A DNA stretch of 24,802 nt from a virus: positions 1 to 24,802 of IMG/VR virus record IMGVR_UViG_3300042558_003650; one strand, given 5' to 3'. How positions within the stretch are numbered: position 1 is the first letter of the stretch; each line of letters begins with the position of its first letter. Position numbers and translations under genes: made by a program. Below are positions 16,339-24,012 of the stretch, one piece after another. A model generated the notes under the pieces. It saw nothing but the letters and a program-made list of their open reading frames with translations, was not told where the DNA came from and did not search any database.

Positions 16339-17809
16339 GCTGTCGCAGAGAAGCATCCACTTGCTGACGAATCAGTTTCAGAGTATCTGGGTCTGATCTT
16401 TGAAGGTCAACTTTGCCGTCAGACCCGATCACAACACCAGGCACCATAGTCTTGGCACGACGAGTAAGCTCATCAACAAAGGCTTTGTCTCGCTTGTAGT
16501 CACCGCTGGCCAGAGCTTCCGGCAGCTTGACACCAGGGTACTCACCTTTGGCTTGCTGCCCACGAATCAGCGCAGCAACTTCACGAGCAGGCATGGGAGC
16601 TGCAGCCAAAGGAGCAGCACCACGGCCAGCAGGCGTACCAGCGTCACGGGCCTTGGCAGGAGTACCGTCTTCGCCAGGAGCAATACCAGCAGCGCCCATG
16701 CTCTCCAGCATGGAAAGAGCAAAGTCCTTGTTCTCGTAACGCTTCTGCAGCAACTTGATGATGTCAGAAGCAGTGCCACCGTCAGTGCGCCAGGTGCTGC
16801 CAAAGGTGTCGCTGCCTTTGGTTGTAGCCGCAGCCACCACTTCACTGATCGAGATAGGAGCCCGGTAAGTCTTCCCATCCACCTTGATTGGGATACCCCC
16901 TTGCTGCTGAATGGCACCAGCCGCCGCAACCACAGCTTGAACTTCGTCTTCGCTGAGTTTTCCGACGCCAGTGAGGTTCTCCCGAAGCGTCTTGGCTCCG
17001 GTGTTGTTGTCAAACCAGCCCAGAGCCAGGGGACCAGTCTTCAGGATCTTGTCGGCCTTTTCTCGTTCGAGCTTGGCTGTCAAAGCATCCGAAGCAGTTT
17101 GCGCCTTGAGCTGGGCAGCACTGAGCCTGCTCGACGCTTCAGAGCTTGCTGCCGCAGCGTTGGAAGCACGAGTGCTCGCACGAAGCTGATCCAGTTCCAA
17201 AGGTGCCCGAGCTTCAGCACGTGCTGCGCCTTCACGCTGGAACCGTTGGTCTTCTGCTTCGTTGACCATCCGGAACTGCTCGCCTTGACGGGTCAGCAGA
17301 GCACGAGTGATGTCAGCGCCAAAGCGATTCCGAAGAGCCGGGTTGGCTTCCAGGATCTGGCCCACACCACCCACGTTGCCGTTCAGTGCTTCCAGCATGG
17401 CTTGCGACTGCAGAGGCCGCAGCTGCACAGTTTCCTGCGCATCGTTGTACTGGTTCTCAGCCAGACCACGTTGCTGCAGGGTAGCCAAACGGCTGTCCAG
17501 GAACTGGCGAGTAGCTCCCAGGTCGATCTGAGCACCGTACTGCGAGCGCAGAGCTTCGAGCTCACCCGAAGCCACAGCAGCCTTGAAGCCTTCAGGCGTG
17601 GCGTACTTCTGCATCGCTGCAGTCAGGAACGCATCGGTGTTGTTGGTCTTCCCCGTCTGCCAGTTGGCTTCGTCGTTAGCTTGTGCCCCCTTCAGGAGAT
17701 CACCCAGCGTCGCCATGCCAGCGTTGAAAGACTGCTGTGCAGTCTGGAAAGTACGGCTCGGATCCCCGAGGTTGGGCGCTTCGATGTTGCGCCAGGTGAT
17801 GACAGCCAT
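16334..17809 (-). CDS. Internal virion protein (N4 gp51-like), 491 aa
   Basis: Probably packaged with vRNAP, judging from its place directly upstream and its make-up. Residues 1-80 (FQTAQQSFNAGMATLGDLLKGAQANDEANWQ) form a helix of the type seen in podovirus internal/ejection proteins. Residues about 190-265 are Ala/Arg/Gln-rich and should be coiled coil. Residues about 385-420 are a Pro/Ala/Gly linker before a C-terminal helical region. No cysteine, no signal peptide, no enzyme motif. ATG 17809 follows AGGAG by 6 bases and the gp52-like stop by 12 bases. The function (tail tube extension, DNA ejection or vRNAP docking) is inference from synteny. Confidence 0.8.
   Translation of the reverse strand: MAVITWRNIEAPNLGDPSRTFQTAQQSFNAGMATLGDLLKGAQANDEANWQTGKTNNTDAFLTAAMQKYATPEGFKAAVASGELEALRSQYGAQIDLGATRQFLDSRLATLQQRGLAENQYNDAQETVQLRPLQSQAMLEALNGNVGGVGQILEANPALRNRFGADITRALLTRQGEQFRMVNEAEDQRFQREGAARAEARAPLELDQLRASTRASNAAAASSEASSRLSAAQLKAQTASDALTAKLEREKADKILKTGPLALGWFDNNTGAKTLRENLTGVGKLSEDEVQAVVAAAGAIQQQGGIPIKVDGKTYRAPISISEVVAAATTKGSDTFGSTWRTDGGTASDIIKLLQKRYENKDFALSMLESMGAAGIAPGEDGTPAKARDAGTPAGRGAAPLAAAPMPAREVAALIRGQQAKGEYPGVKLPEALASGDYKRDKAFVDELTRRAKTMVPGVVIGSDGKVDLQRSDPDTLKLIRQQVDASLRQR
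16382..16410 (-). promoter_or_regulatory. Candidate sigma70 promoter inside the end of the gp51-like gene
   Basis: TTGACC (16410-16405), exactly 17 bases, then GATACT (16387-16382) on the minus strand: 5/6 and 4/6 matches to sigma70 boxes with ideal spacing. The start would be near 16375, 135 bases before vRNAP, and the leader would run through the hairpin and terminator. The -10 is part of AGATACTCT. It lies in coding sequence, so chance is possible. Confidence 0.45.
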
Positions 17810-17821
17810 GCGGTCTCCTGA

Positions 17822-18355
17822 TTACTTGATGCCGTACTTGCCCATGTAGGAACCCACCGACTCATAGGCACCAGGGTTGGAGGCCACACGAGCCTTCTGA
17901 CGGTCTTCCAGAGCGCTGTTGGTCGTGCTCTTGCTGGCTTCCCAGTTGCGCTCGAAAGACGACTTCTGAAAGTTCAGTTGATCCTTGGCCAGGCCGTACT
18001 GCTTCATGCCCATGTAGAGGTTGCCCAGAGCACTCACACCACCCAGGGCCAAGCCACCCCAGCCTTGTTGGTTGAAGCCGTCAGCGTCTCGTCCACCCAG
18101 CATCCCGCTCAAGAACTGGCTCATGGCAGTGGGGGCGTTGGGCTGAGCAGTCAGCGTGCCCGAACCAGCTGCCCAGGAAGGGATGACCGAAGTGGGAGCG
18201 ATGTTGCTCTCCATGACCGTAGGGGCCAAGGAGTTCATCCCAGGGTAGGCTTTGTAGGCATCCAGCGTTGCAGAACCAGTGGGCAGCTTGGGCAGCATCC
18301 AGTTCATCTGCATCAAGCCTTGGGGATCCATGGGGTTGTACGTTTGGTACGGCAT
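17822..18355 (-). CDS. Virion protein (N4 gp52-like), 177 aa
   Basis: Small, cysteine-free protein. Residues 1-95 are Pro/Met/Asn/Tyr-rich and probably flexible; residues about 97-120 are a Gly/Ala/Leu-rich hydrophobic helix (GWGGLALGGVSALGNLYMGM); residues about 120-165 (YGLAKDQLNFQKSSFERNW ... ALEDRQKARVASNP) are a charged helix of a kind I recall from podovirus internal or DNA-transfer proteins. AAGGAA 7 bases upstream supports ATG 18355. It lies 9 bases after the gp53-like gene and 12 before the gp51-like gene, forming a tight three-gene unit. The single hydrophobic helix could insert into a host membrane during ejection; this is inference. Confidence 0.75.
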   Translation of the reverse strand: MPYQTYNPMDPQGLMQMNWMLPKLPTGSATLDAYKAYPGMNSLAPTVMESNIAPTSVIPSWAAGSGTLTAQPNAPTAMSQFLSGMLGGRDADGFNQQGWGGLALGGVSALGNLYMGMKQYGLAKDQLNFQKSSFERNWEASKSTTNSALEDRQKARVASNPGAYESVGSYMGKYGIK

Positions 18356-18364
18356 GGGGATTCC

Positions 18365-20587
18365 TTAGTAAACCGGAAGTTCTTCCGGCAGAGTATCTGA
18401 AATCGTTGGCAGAGTCAGGGCCATATCAACATACGAGTCGATGGCCTTATACCCGATAGTACCAACATTGCCTGAATGGACTGTTCGATTGAAGAAGTTT
18501 TCCGGGGATTCCCCGAAAATGATCATTGGATTGAACCGGGTAGTTTCCTGCAGCAAGTCTTGAGCTTTCTTCAAGAGCTCATTCTTCTCAGTCATCTCGT
18601 CTTGTAGGGCGCTGAACTCAGTAGCCAGGCCCGCCAGGTCTTCCATGACCACAGTTCCCGAGGCTTTGACCAGGTTCAATGACACCTGGAGAAGCTGAGC
18701 TGCGGTTGCTGGCAGACCAGTAGTGCCTGCTTGAGCCCAGTTGGCACCGCCAACAATGGCTGCCACCACTGCCAGGAACAAAGCAGATTCGACTCCAAGC
18801 TCCTTGACCAAGAACTCGAAGAACTTCTTGGTTGCGTAGGAGATCAAGATGGTGACTACGACAAACTGAACAAAGGCATACAGAGTCGTCACTGCAGCCA
18901 GCGTTGCTCCGTAGTCGTAGACCGCCATAACGATGGCGATGATGAACAAAATCGTTGAGAAGAAGCTCTGCTGATACCACTTCACCTTCACAACTTGAAC
19001 GCTGTTCACAATCACATGTAGTGCTTTGGAGTAGAGCCGCTCCTGAAACTGCAGTGAGTAGTTTCTGGTGATGGAGTAGTCCAACGGAACCAGCAAAGAA
19101 ACACTGGTCTCAGTCTCTACGTCGCTGTGATCGCCTTCAATGAAATAGCGCATCTCCAGGTCTTGCACCTGAATCTCTTCGTAGGTCGAGTCCGTGATCT
19201 GTCTGCGGTAGCAGTGAAACGAAGGAACTCGAGGCTTGGGTTCCAAAGCCTCCTGAGTCGTGACATCTACTGGCTCAGCCTCTACAGCGGCGATGACCTG
19301 GCTGGAAGTCTCCCCGACCTTGAGGCCAGTCACCGTCCCGGCGATGACGCGCTTGCTGATACCCGTAGAAGACAAGGTGTGCTTCACCAGGCTGTCAGCA
19401 ACGGTGATCGCTTCTCGTGGCCACTCAGTGTTGATCGCCCGGCCTACCACCCAAGGGTCGACGTTGTTGTACCCGCTGTCGTAGAGCTCGCTAAAGAAGT
19501 CAAAGAGGTAGCGACAAGAGTCTTTGTCTGCGCTGCTCGCCGGCACCATCAAGCCAATGTAGGCCTGGGCCACATCCCCAATGTCTGGGTTGGCATGGAT
19601 GGCCTCATCGAGCTCGTCGTAGCTCACGCCCAGCTTCTTGCAGATCTTCACTGAATCCAGGTACTGAACGGAGTTCTGGTTCACAGAGATCCGCTGCTTG
19701 TTCGTCCGAAAGTGGATGAACGGAAAGAAGTCCTTGCTGAGATCCTCTGCTGTCGAAGTGCCCGTGAGCACATTGTCCAGAGTCGGATGCACAGCAGAAC
19801 CAACCTCGTAGATCCAGTACTTCTTGACACCCCCCACGTAGTAGCTCACCTGCACAAAGTCGCTGGAGTCTGCGTACTCACTGTTGGTGATGTCAAAGCT
19901 GCCGCTGATGACAGGCCCAGTAGGCGTGTCGTCGTAGGCGTACAGCACCCTGGCGAAGTCGTCTGTAGCCGCAGGATCGACTCGCACAGCACTGTGCTTG
20001 TTGACCATGTCGTTGAGCTCAGGGTACAAAAACTGGGCCTTGCGATTGGGGCTTGGCCGAGTGTTCGGAGGCTGGCCCCACTGCGCTGTAGCGATAGGCA
20101 AGTAGCTCCCTGCCCTGCTCTGCGGAATCACCACCAGGATGTCATCCAGGTACACGTCCTTGCCCAAGGTCGTGCTGAGAGTGTTCAGTCTGTTGTTGGC
20201 TGTGTTGTAGCCATGGTTCTGCACCAGCTTGAGCCAGGTGATGTGCAAGATGTTCGGTGCCCCGATGTGCAGGTATTCAATGCTGACCGGCTGGCCTTCA
20301 AGCGTGTCGAGTACCGCCTGAACAGCAGGTTGATGCGCTGAGCTTGCAAAGCGCTTCACACCAGGGGTGCCGAAGACGTAGCGGTTCTTTGCGAAGTTGT
20401 GCATCGAGCGCACGCGAGAGCCCACGCTCCGGAACAGATCGGTCAGGATGGCATTGGGCAGATCCTTGTCTTGCAAGATCCCCCGAAGCGTTCCTGAGAT
20501 GACCGAGCTGGGGATCAGATCATCTTGGATCAGCCGGCTGGCACTCGTGCCCACATAGGTCTTGTACTTGCTGCTGAACAGGCCCAT
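18365..20587 (-). CDS. Large virion protein with membrane segments (N4 gp53-like), 740 aa
   Basis: The start is ATG 20587 (MGLFSSKYKTYVGTS), with GGGAG 7-8 bases upstream; an in-frame ATG at 20614 would lie inside a terminator stem. The N-terminal 500 residues look like a mixed alpha/beta structural domain without motifs I recognise. About 541-558, 560-582 and 597-613 are three hydrophobic segments (FFSTILFIIAIVMAVY, LYAFVQFVVVTILISYA, ALFLAVVAAIVGG), followed by a helical tail to residue 740. Three cysteines are present, unlike gp50-52. Position matches N4 gp53. Membrane segments in a virion gene suggest a role at the inner membrane in DNA/vRNAP delivery, by analogy with podovirus ejection proteins; not established here. 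Confidence 0.75.
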   Translation of the reverse strand: MGLFSSKYKTYVGTSASRLIQDDLIPSSVISGTLRGILQDKDLPNAILTDLFRSVGSRVRSMHNFAKNRYVFGTPGVKRFASSAHQPAVQAVLDTLEGQPVSIEYLHIGAPNILHITWLKLVQNHGYNTANNRLNTLSTTLGKDVYLDDILVVIPQSRAGSYLPIATAQWGQPPNTRPSPNRKAQFLYPELNDMVNKHSAVRVDPAATDDFARVLYAYDDTPTGPVISGSFDITNSEYADSSDFVQVSYYVGGVKKYWIYEVGSAVHPTLDNVLTGTSTAEDLSKDFFPFIHFRTNKQRISVNQNSVQYLDSVKICKKLGVSYDELDEAIHANPDIGDVAQAYIGLMVPASSADKDSCRYLFDFFSELYDSGYNNVDPWVVGRAINTEWPREAITVADSLVKHTLSSTGISKRVIAGTVTGLKVGETSSQVIAAVEAEPVDVTTQEALEPKPRVPSFHCYRRQITDSTYEEIQVQDLEMRYFIEGDHSDVETETSVSLLVPLDYSITRNYSLQFQERLYSKALHVIVNSVQVVKVKWYQQSFFSTILFIIAIVMAVYDYGATLAAVTTLYAFVQFVVVTILISYATKKFFEFLVKELGVESALFLAVVAAIVGGANWAQAGTTGLPATAAQLLQVSLNLVKASGTVVMEDLAGLATEFSALQDEMTEKNELLKKAQDLLQETTRFNPMIIFGESPENFFNRTVHSGNVGTIGYKAIDSYVDMALTLPTISDTLPEELPVY
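18373..18398 (-). other. AGATACTCT motif plus hairpin at the gp53/gp52 junction
   Basis: On the minus strand AGATACTCT (18398-18390) is followed directly by CCGGAAGAACTTCCGG (18388-18373), a 6-bp stem with 4-base loop ending 6 bases before the gp53-like stop codon. The gp52 start is 18 bases beyond the stem. A processing or attenuation site is possible. Confidence 0.4.
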
Positions 20588-20598
20588 TTGCTTCTCCC

Positions 20599-20624
20599 AA
20601 AAAAGAAGGGGCACAAGGCCCCTT
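20599..20624 (-). terminator. Intrinsic terminator after the gp54-like gene
   Basis: On the minus strand AAGGGGC - CTTGT - GCCCCTT then C and six T. 7-bp GC-rich stem with a clean T-run, between the gp54-like stop (20650) and the gp53-like start (20587). Its T-run is directly followed by the gp53 Shine-Dalgarno, leaving no room for a separate promoter, so gp53 depends on read-through or on a promoter within gp54. Confidence 0.9.
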
Positions 20625-20649
20625 GTTTTGTTTCACCAGGGCAGATTGA

Positions 20650-21789
20650 TCAGGCCCCGACACCTTCAAGCAGCTTGTTGACTGCCCGGCCCACCGATGC
20701 GTCATCGAGCTTGTTGGTGGCGTTGGCCTGGGTGCCTTCGTCAGTCGTGCGCCGCACGTTCCAGCTGTCCACCATGAGCTTGGCAGCCTTCTGCTCAGCG
20801 TCTCGGGTGAAGCCGTTGGTTTGAGCCACGTACAGAGCCTTCTGACGCCCCACCACGCTGTCGGCATCCACCGCCACAGCAGAGACCTGAGCACGCTCTG
20901 TGACGATCTTCTGAGCCAGCAGATCGGTCTCGGCAGTGGTCTTGCCTTTGGTCAGCATCAAGACATCGTATTCAGCCCGCAGCTTGCATTCCTGGGCCAC
21001 CAGGACAGTGCCTTCGGTTTCAGCGTTGGTGGTCTTCACCACAGTCAGCGCTTTGTCCAGCACCATCTGCTCGTTCTGACGCACCAGGTTAGAAGTCTGC
21101 TGTTCGATCTGGAGCTTCTGGGCCACCAGATTGGTGGTCTGCTGGGACACCTGTGCAGCTTGAGCGTCCAGCACAGCCCCTTGTTTGGGGATGTTGAGGG
21201 CTTCAGCCACCAGGTTCGTGGTTTGCTGCAGCACCTGAGCTGCCTGACGATCCATCAGAACACCCTGCTTAGGGATGTTCAGGGCTTCGGCTTCCAGGTT
21301 GGCAGTCTGCTGCTCAACCTGAGCAGTTTGAGCGCCAACACGAGCGGTCTCAGCTTCGATCTGCAGCTTCTGACTGGCCAAGTTGGCTGTCTCTTGAGTG
21401 AGACGGGCACGTTGAGCGGTGGCGGTCAGAAGCTCGTCTTGCAGGTTCAGCAGTTGCTGGTTCAGCACTGCGGTCTGCTTTTCCACCTGAGCTCGTTGAG
21501 CAACAGCGGTCAGACGCTGCTCTTCAAGAAGCTCAAGGTTCTTCTCTTTCAGCACGGCATCCTGGTTGGTTGCCGTCTGGTTCATCAGGAACTGCAAGGC
21601 CGTGCCCATGACAGCCTGCACAGAACCCAGGTACACCTGAGCGTACTCTGCACCCTTGATCCGACCTTTCTCGAACTCCTGCTCCAGGTGCGCTTTCGTC
21701 GTCCGCATGAGGACATCGAACACACCTGCACCAGCGATGTTCGCAGCAGTGAGGTCAGCCAGTTGGATCGGATTGAAGGGTGCAGTCAT
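20650..21789 (-). CDS. Coiled-coil repeat virion protein (N4 gp54-like), 379 aa
   Basis: Residues 1-80 are a helical N-terminal domain; about 80-265 form a very long Gln/Ala/Leu-rich heptad region ([17 protein letters not shown] and relatives); about 270-379 are a mixed charged tail. Two near-identical 28-residue units occur at 160-187 and 188-215, and looser copies flank them. One cysteine. This organisation and position fit N4 gp54, a packaged/structural protein as I recall. A rod that lines or spans a tail or capsid-core structure would suit the coiled coil. The Shine-Dalgarno is poor (GAGA), so translation may depend on gp55-like termination 37 bases upstream. Confidence 0.75.
   Translation of the reverse strand: MTAPFNPIQLADLTAANIAGAGVFDVLMRTTKAHLEQEFEKGRIKGAEYAQVYLGSVQAVMGTALQFLMNQTATNQDAVLKEKNLELLEEQRLTAVAQRAQVEKQTAVLNQQLLNLQDELLTATAQRARLTQETANLASQKLQIEAETARVGAQTAQVEQQTANLEAEALNIPKQGVLMDRQAAQVLQQTTNLVAEALNIPKQGAVLDAQAAQVSQQTTNLVAQKLQIEQQTSNLVRQNEQMVLDKALTVVKTTNAETEGTVLVAQECKLRAEYDVLMLTKGKTTAETDLLAQKIVTERAQVSAVAVDADSVVGRQKALYVAQTNGFTRDAEQKAAKLMVDSWNVRRTTDEGTQANATNKLDDASVGRAVNKLLEGVGA
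21121..21312 (-). repeat. 28-residue (84-bp) tandem repeat in gp54-like gene
   Basis: Two full units plus the start of a third. Each begins QQT(A/T)NL and contains [10 protein letters not shown]168 and E196 are 28 residues apart. 28 is four heptads, consistent with a continuous coiled coil extended by duplication. The two copies differ at silent positions, so the duplication is not recent. Confidence 0.75.
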
Positions 21790-21826
21790 TCAGGTTCTCT
21801 GGGTTCTGTGTAAGCCGCGGACTTGA

Positions 21827-22402
21827 TCAGTCCACCGACTGGGCCATGGCTTGGCGACGAGCCAGGTCAGCCAGTTCTTCCTTAGTCAGCTGGGGCAGGA
21901 TTTCGATGGCGAACTCCTTGATCAGCTTGCCCTTGCGCACCTTCTCGCCACGTGCGCCCGTGACCGTGTAGAAGCTCTGGCACTGACGGGCTTCCAGCAT
22001 GTCGAGCATGATCTGGGGGATGTGCCAGCCATCGTCGGCGTTGAACGGGATGTACTTGCGCACGGTGCCGATCACACGGTTGCTCACCGAGAAGATCTCG
22101 CCTTCCCATTCCTTCTTGTTCGGGTTCATGCACTGCAGGCGCACACGGATCAGCTTCATGGCTGCGTCGTAGTGGGCCTTGGCCAGCTCGTCGGCAGTCG
22201 GAGGACGCACCGTAGGAGCGACACCGGCAGTCTGTTCGGCCACTGCAGCTTCGGGTGCAGCCTGGCCTTGGATCTTGGCGTTCACCTTCTCACGCAGCTT
22301 TTCCAGGCCGATGGAAGGGTGGTAGCTGATGCCCAGCAGATCGGCACGTGCCTTCAGGGCACTCAGTTCGTCTTGGGGAGCATCGTCGTGAAGGGAGTCC
22401 AT
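21827..22402 (-). CDS. Conserved virion-cluster protein with HeH/SAP-like N-terminus (N4 gp55-like), 191 aa
   Basis: Residues about 11-45 (LSALKARADLLGISYHPSIGLEKLREKV) look like a helix-extended-loop-helix/SAP-type motif, often DNA- or protein-binding in phage head genes. A Pro/Ala linker (about 48-70) leads to the conserved region KLIRVRLQCMNPNKKEWEGE ... SNRVIGTVRKYIPFN ... GWHIPQIMLDMLE, a pattern I recall from several podovirus proteins next to the capsid gene. The C-terminus is helical. Two cysteines. There is no strong Shine-Dalgarno. The gene follows the capsid terminator, so it is expected to be expressed at a lower level than capsid. Function unknown. Confidence 0.75.
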   Translation of the reverse strand: MDSLHDDAPQDELSALKARADLLGISYHPSIGLEKLREKVNAKIQGQAAPEAAVAEQTAGVAPTVRPPTADELAKAHYDAAMKLIRVRLQCMNPNKKEWEGEIFSVSNRVIGTVRKYIPFNADDGWHIPQIMLDMLEARQCQSFYTVTGARGEKVRKGKLIKEFAIEILPQLTKEELADLARRQAMAQSVD

Positions 22403-22438
22403 GTGTCTGTCTTGTCTTTCAGTTGGGAGAAATCTTTC

Positions 22439-22470
22439 AAAAAGGGGAGCCAGTTGCCCAGCTCCCCTTT
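22439..22470 (-). terminator. Intrinsic terminator after major capsid gene
   Basis: On the minus strand AAAGGGGAGC - 10-base loop - GCTCCCCTTTTTG: 10-bp perfect stem ending in T-run, 18 bases after the capsid stop. It fits a step-down between capsid and gp55. Confidence 0.9.
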
Positions 22471-22487
22471 CTTACTTCACTGCTGGC

Positions 22488-23969
22488 TTACAGCAGAGCT
22501 GCCGTCATGATCAGGCCCAGACGCTCCGAGCGGAGGATCATGAAGCCGTAGTACCACTTGATCGACATGAAGCCGGTCTCACCGTAGGGATCGGTGCGGT
22601 CAGCCGTTTCCAGGCCAGGCTTCTTGTTGTGGATGGTGAACTTCGTCGACTTGCCGTCCGTCTGGAACGAGATGGTCGTGAAGGCACCTTCACCGATCGC
22701 CAGCATCGGGAACACGTCGTAGCGACCGTTGGTGCGGTAGTACAGCGGATCCGAACCGTAGGCACCAGCGCCGGCCCACTTCGTCATCTCGGGGACGACG
22801 ATGATGCGCCAGTTGTCCACCGCGCCCACCTCACCCATCATGGTTGCACCACCAGCGGCGTACTTCTCGATGGAGATGAACGCCGGGTTGTTGTGCAGAT
22901 CCTTCATCGCCTTGATGGTCGGCAGCAGCTCCGAGCCGATGTACAGCGGACGCGCACCGGGGATGACACGGGTGTCCACCATGCGGGTGCCGGTGAACAT
23001 CGTGGTCTGCTTCGGCGTGCGAGCGTTGTCCAGGTCGATGGACAGGCGCATCAGGTCACCGTAGTCGACCAGGCCCTGGTTGGCACCGGCAGCAGCGGGA
23101 TCGATGGTCTGACGGCTCGTGGCGTTGCCAGGCCAGCGGATCGTGCTTGCCGAGGTCAGCAGGTCGATCTGCAGGGCATCTTCCGTCATCTCGGCAGCGC
23201 CGTTGACCATCTCACGGGTCACGTGCTGTTCGAGGTCGGCGTCCGAGTCGAAGTCCAGCGATTCCTTGGTGTACTCGTCGAAGAAGCCGAACTTCTCCAG
23301 CGAGCCTTCCAGTTCACGGCGCTTGAAGCCGACACGGTTCACCCGGCCACCGTTTTCCGACAGCACCGGCATCTTGCCGTTGATCAGGCCGATGTCCTTG
23401 GACGAGCCGTACAGGTTGCCCGAGCCACGCTGCACCGTCGCACCGAAGCCCAGAGCCGCCACCGCGTTGGCGTTGGTCAGGTTCAGGTACTTCACGACAC
23501 GGTTGGGGGCCATAGTCGTGTTCAGCGAGATCAGCGTGCGGCCAGCACCACCCGAGCCACCGGCACCAGCGGTAGCGACGTTCTGCTGACCGTTGGAGGG
23601 ACCGTTGACGTTCAGGTTGATGGCGGTCACCGCAGCAGCAGCCGTCGCATCGGTCACCGTGATGAAGTCCGGGAAGCTGACGTAGTACTCGGTGATGGCG
23701 ATGGTGGCGCCGGCAGCGTCGATGCCCTGGTCGTTCAGGTTGGCGTCGTCGAGCAGCGGCAGGTAGTGGTAGCGCTTGATCTTCTTGCCCATGTTCTTGG
23801 GCATCGAGATGGCGTCAGCGACCTGGGTGAAGTACTGCTCCTTGCGGGCCTCGATCAGCGCCTGCTTGATGAAGTAGTGCGGCTGGAGTTGGCCCTGCTG
23901 CACGACACCGTTGACGGTGCCACCAGTGTTGATGTCCGAATCCGGACCTGCTTTGAATTCACGAGTCAT
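22488..23969 (-). CDS. Major capsid protein (N4 gp56-like, HK97-type fold expected), 493 aa
   Basis: Recognised by position and signature segments: MPKNMGKKIKRYHYLPLLDD near residue 55, GNLYGSSKD and GGRVNRVGFKRRELEGS around 180-220, TREMVNGAAEMTEDALQIDLL about 250-270, and a C-terminal region resembling N4-family capsids. It is longer than N4 gp56 (401 residues as I recall). Residues about 100-150 are Ala/Gly/Asn/Ser-rich and look like an inserted surface or N-arm loop. No cysteine. AAGGAA in a 12-mer shared with SSB lies 5-6 bases before ATG 23969. It forms the capsid shell and should be the most abundant virion protein. Confidence 0.88.
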   Translation of the reverse strand: MTREFKAGPDSDINTGGTVNGVVQQGQLQPHYFIKQALIEARKEQYFTQVADAISMPKNMGKKIKRYHYLPLLDDANLNDQGIDAAGATIAITEYYVSFPDFITVTDATAAAAVTAINLNVNGPSNGQQNVATAGAGGSGGAGRTLISLNTTMAPNRVVKYLNLTNANAVAALGFGATVQRGSGNLYGSSKDIGLINGKMPVLSENGGRVNRVGFKRRELEGSLEKFGFFDEYTKESLDFDSDADLEQHVTREMVNGAAEMTEDALQIDLLTSASTIRWPGNATSRQTIDPAAAGANQGLVDYGDLMRLSIDLDNARTPKQTTMFTGTRMVDTRVIPGARPLYIGSELLPTIKAMKDLHNNPAFISIEKYAAGGATMMGEVGAVDNWRIIVVPEMTKWAGAGAYGSDPLYYRTNGRYDVFPMLAIGEGAFTTISFQTDGKSTKFTIHNKKPGLETADRTDPYGETGFMSIKWYYGFMILRSERLGLIMTAALL

Positions 23970-23974
23970 TTCGA

Positions 23975-23986
23975 TTCCTTGGAGAG
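23975..23986 (-). promoter_or_regulatory. Ribosome-binding block of capsid gene
   Basis: CTCTCCAAGGAA on the minus strand, identical over 12 bases to the SSB leader (2964-2975), ending 5 bases before ATG 23969. Confidence 0.6.
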
Positions 23987-24012
23987 ATTTGAGAAAAGTT
24001 CAGGGTGAAAGA

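Noticed and set aside
20588-20614. Upstream ATG at 20614 for the gp53-like gene
   Set aside because: It lies inside the stem of the gp54 terminator; the ATG at 20587 has a proper Shine-Dalgarno and a better N-terminus.
21816-21830. GGACT/AGTCC inverted repeat at the end of the gp55-like gene
   Set aside because: Only 5 bp, no T-run; too weak to call a terminator.
22401-24008. 535-codon plus-strand frame opposite the capsid gene
   Set aside because: Covers the capsid gene on the other strand; Arg/His/Val-rich with no recognisable motif.
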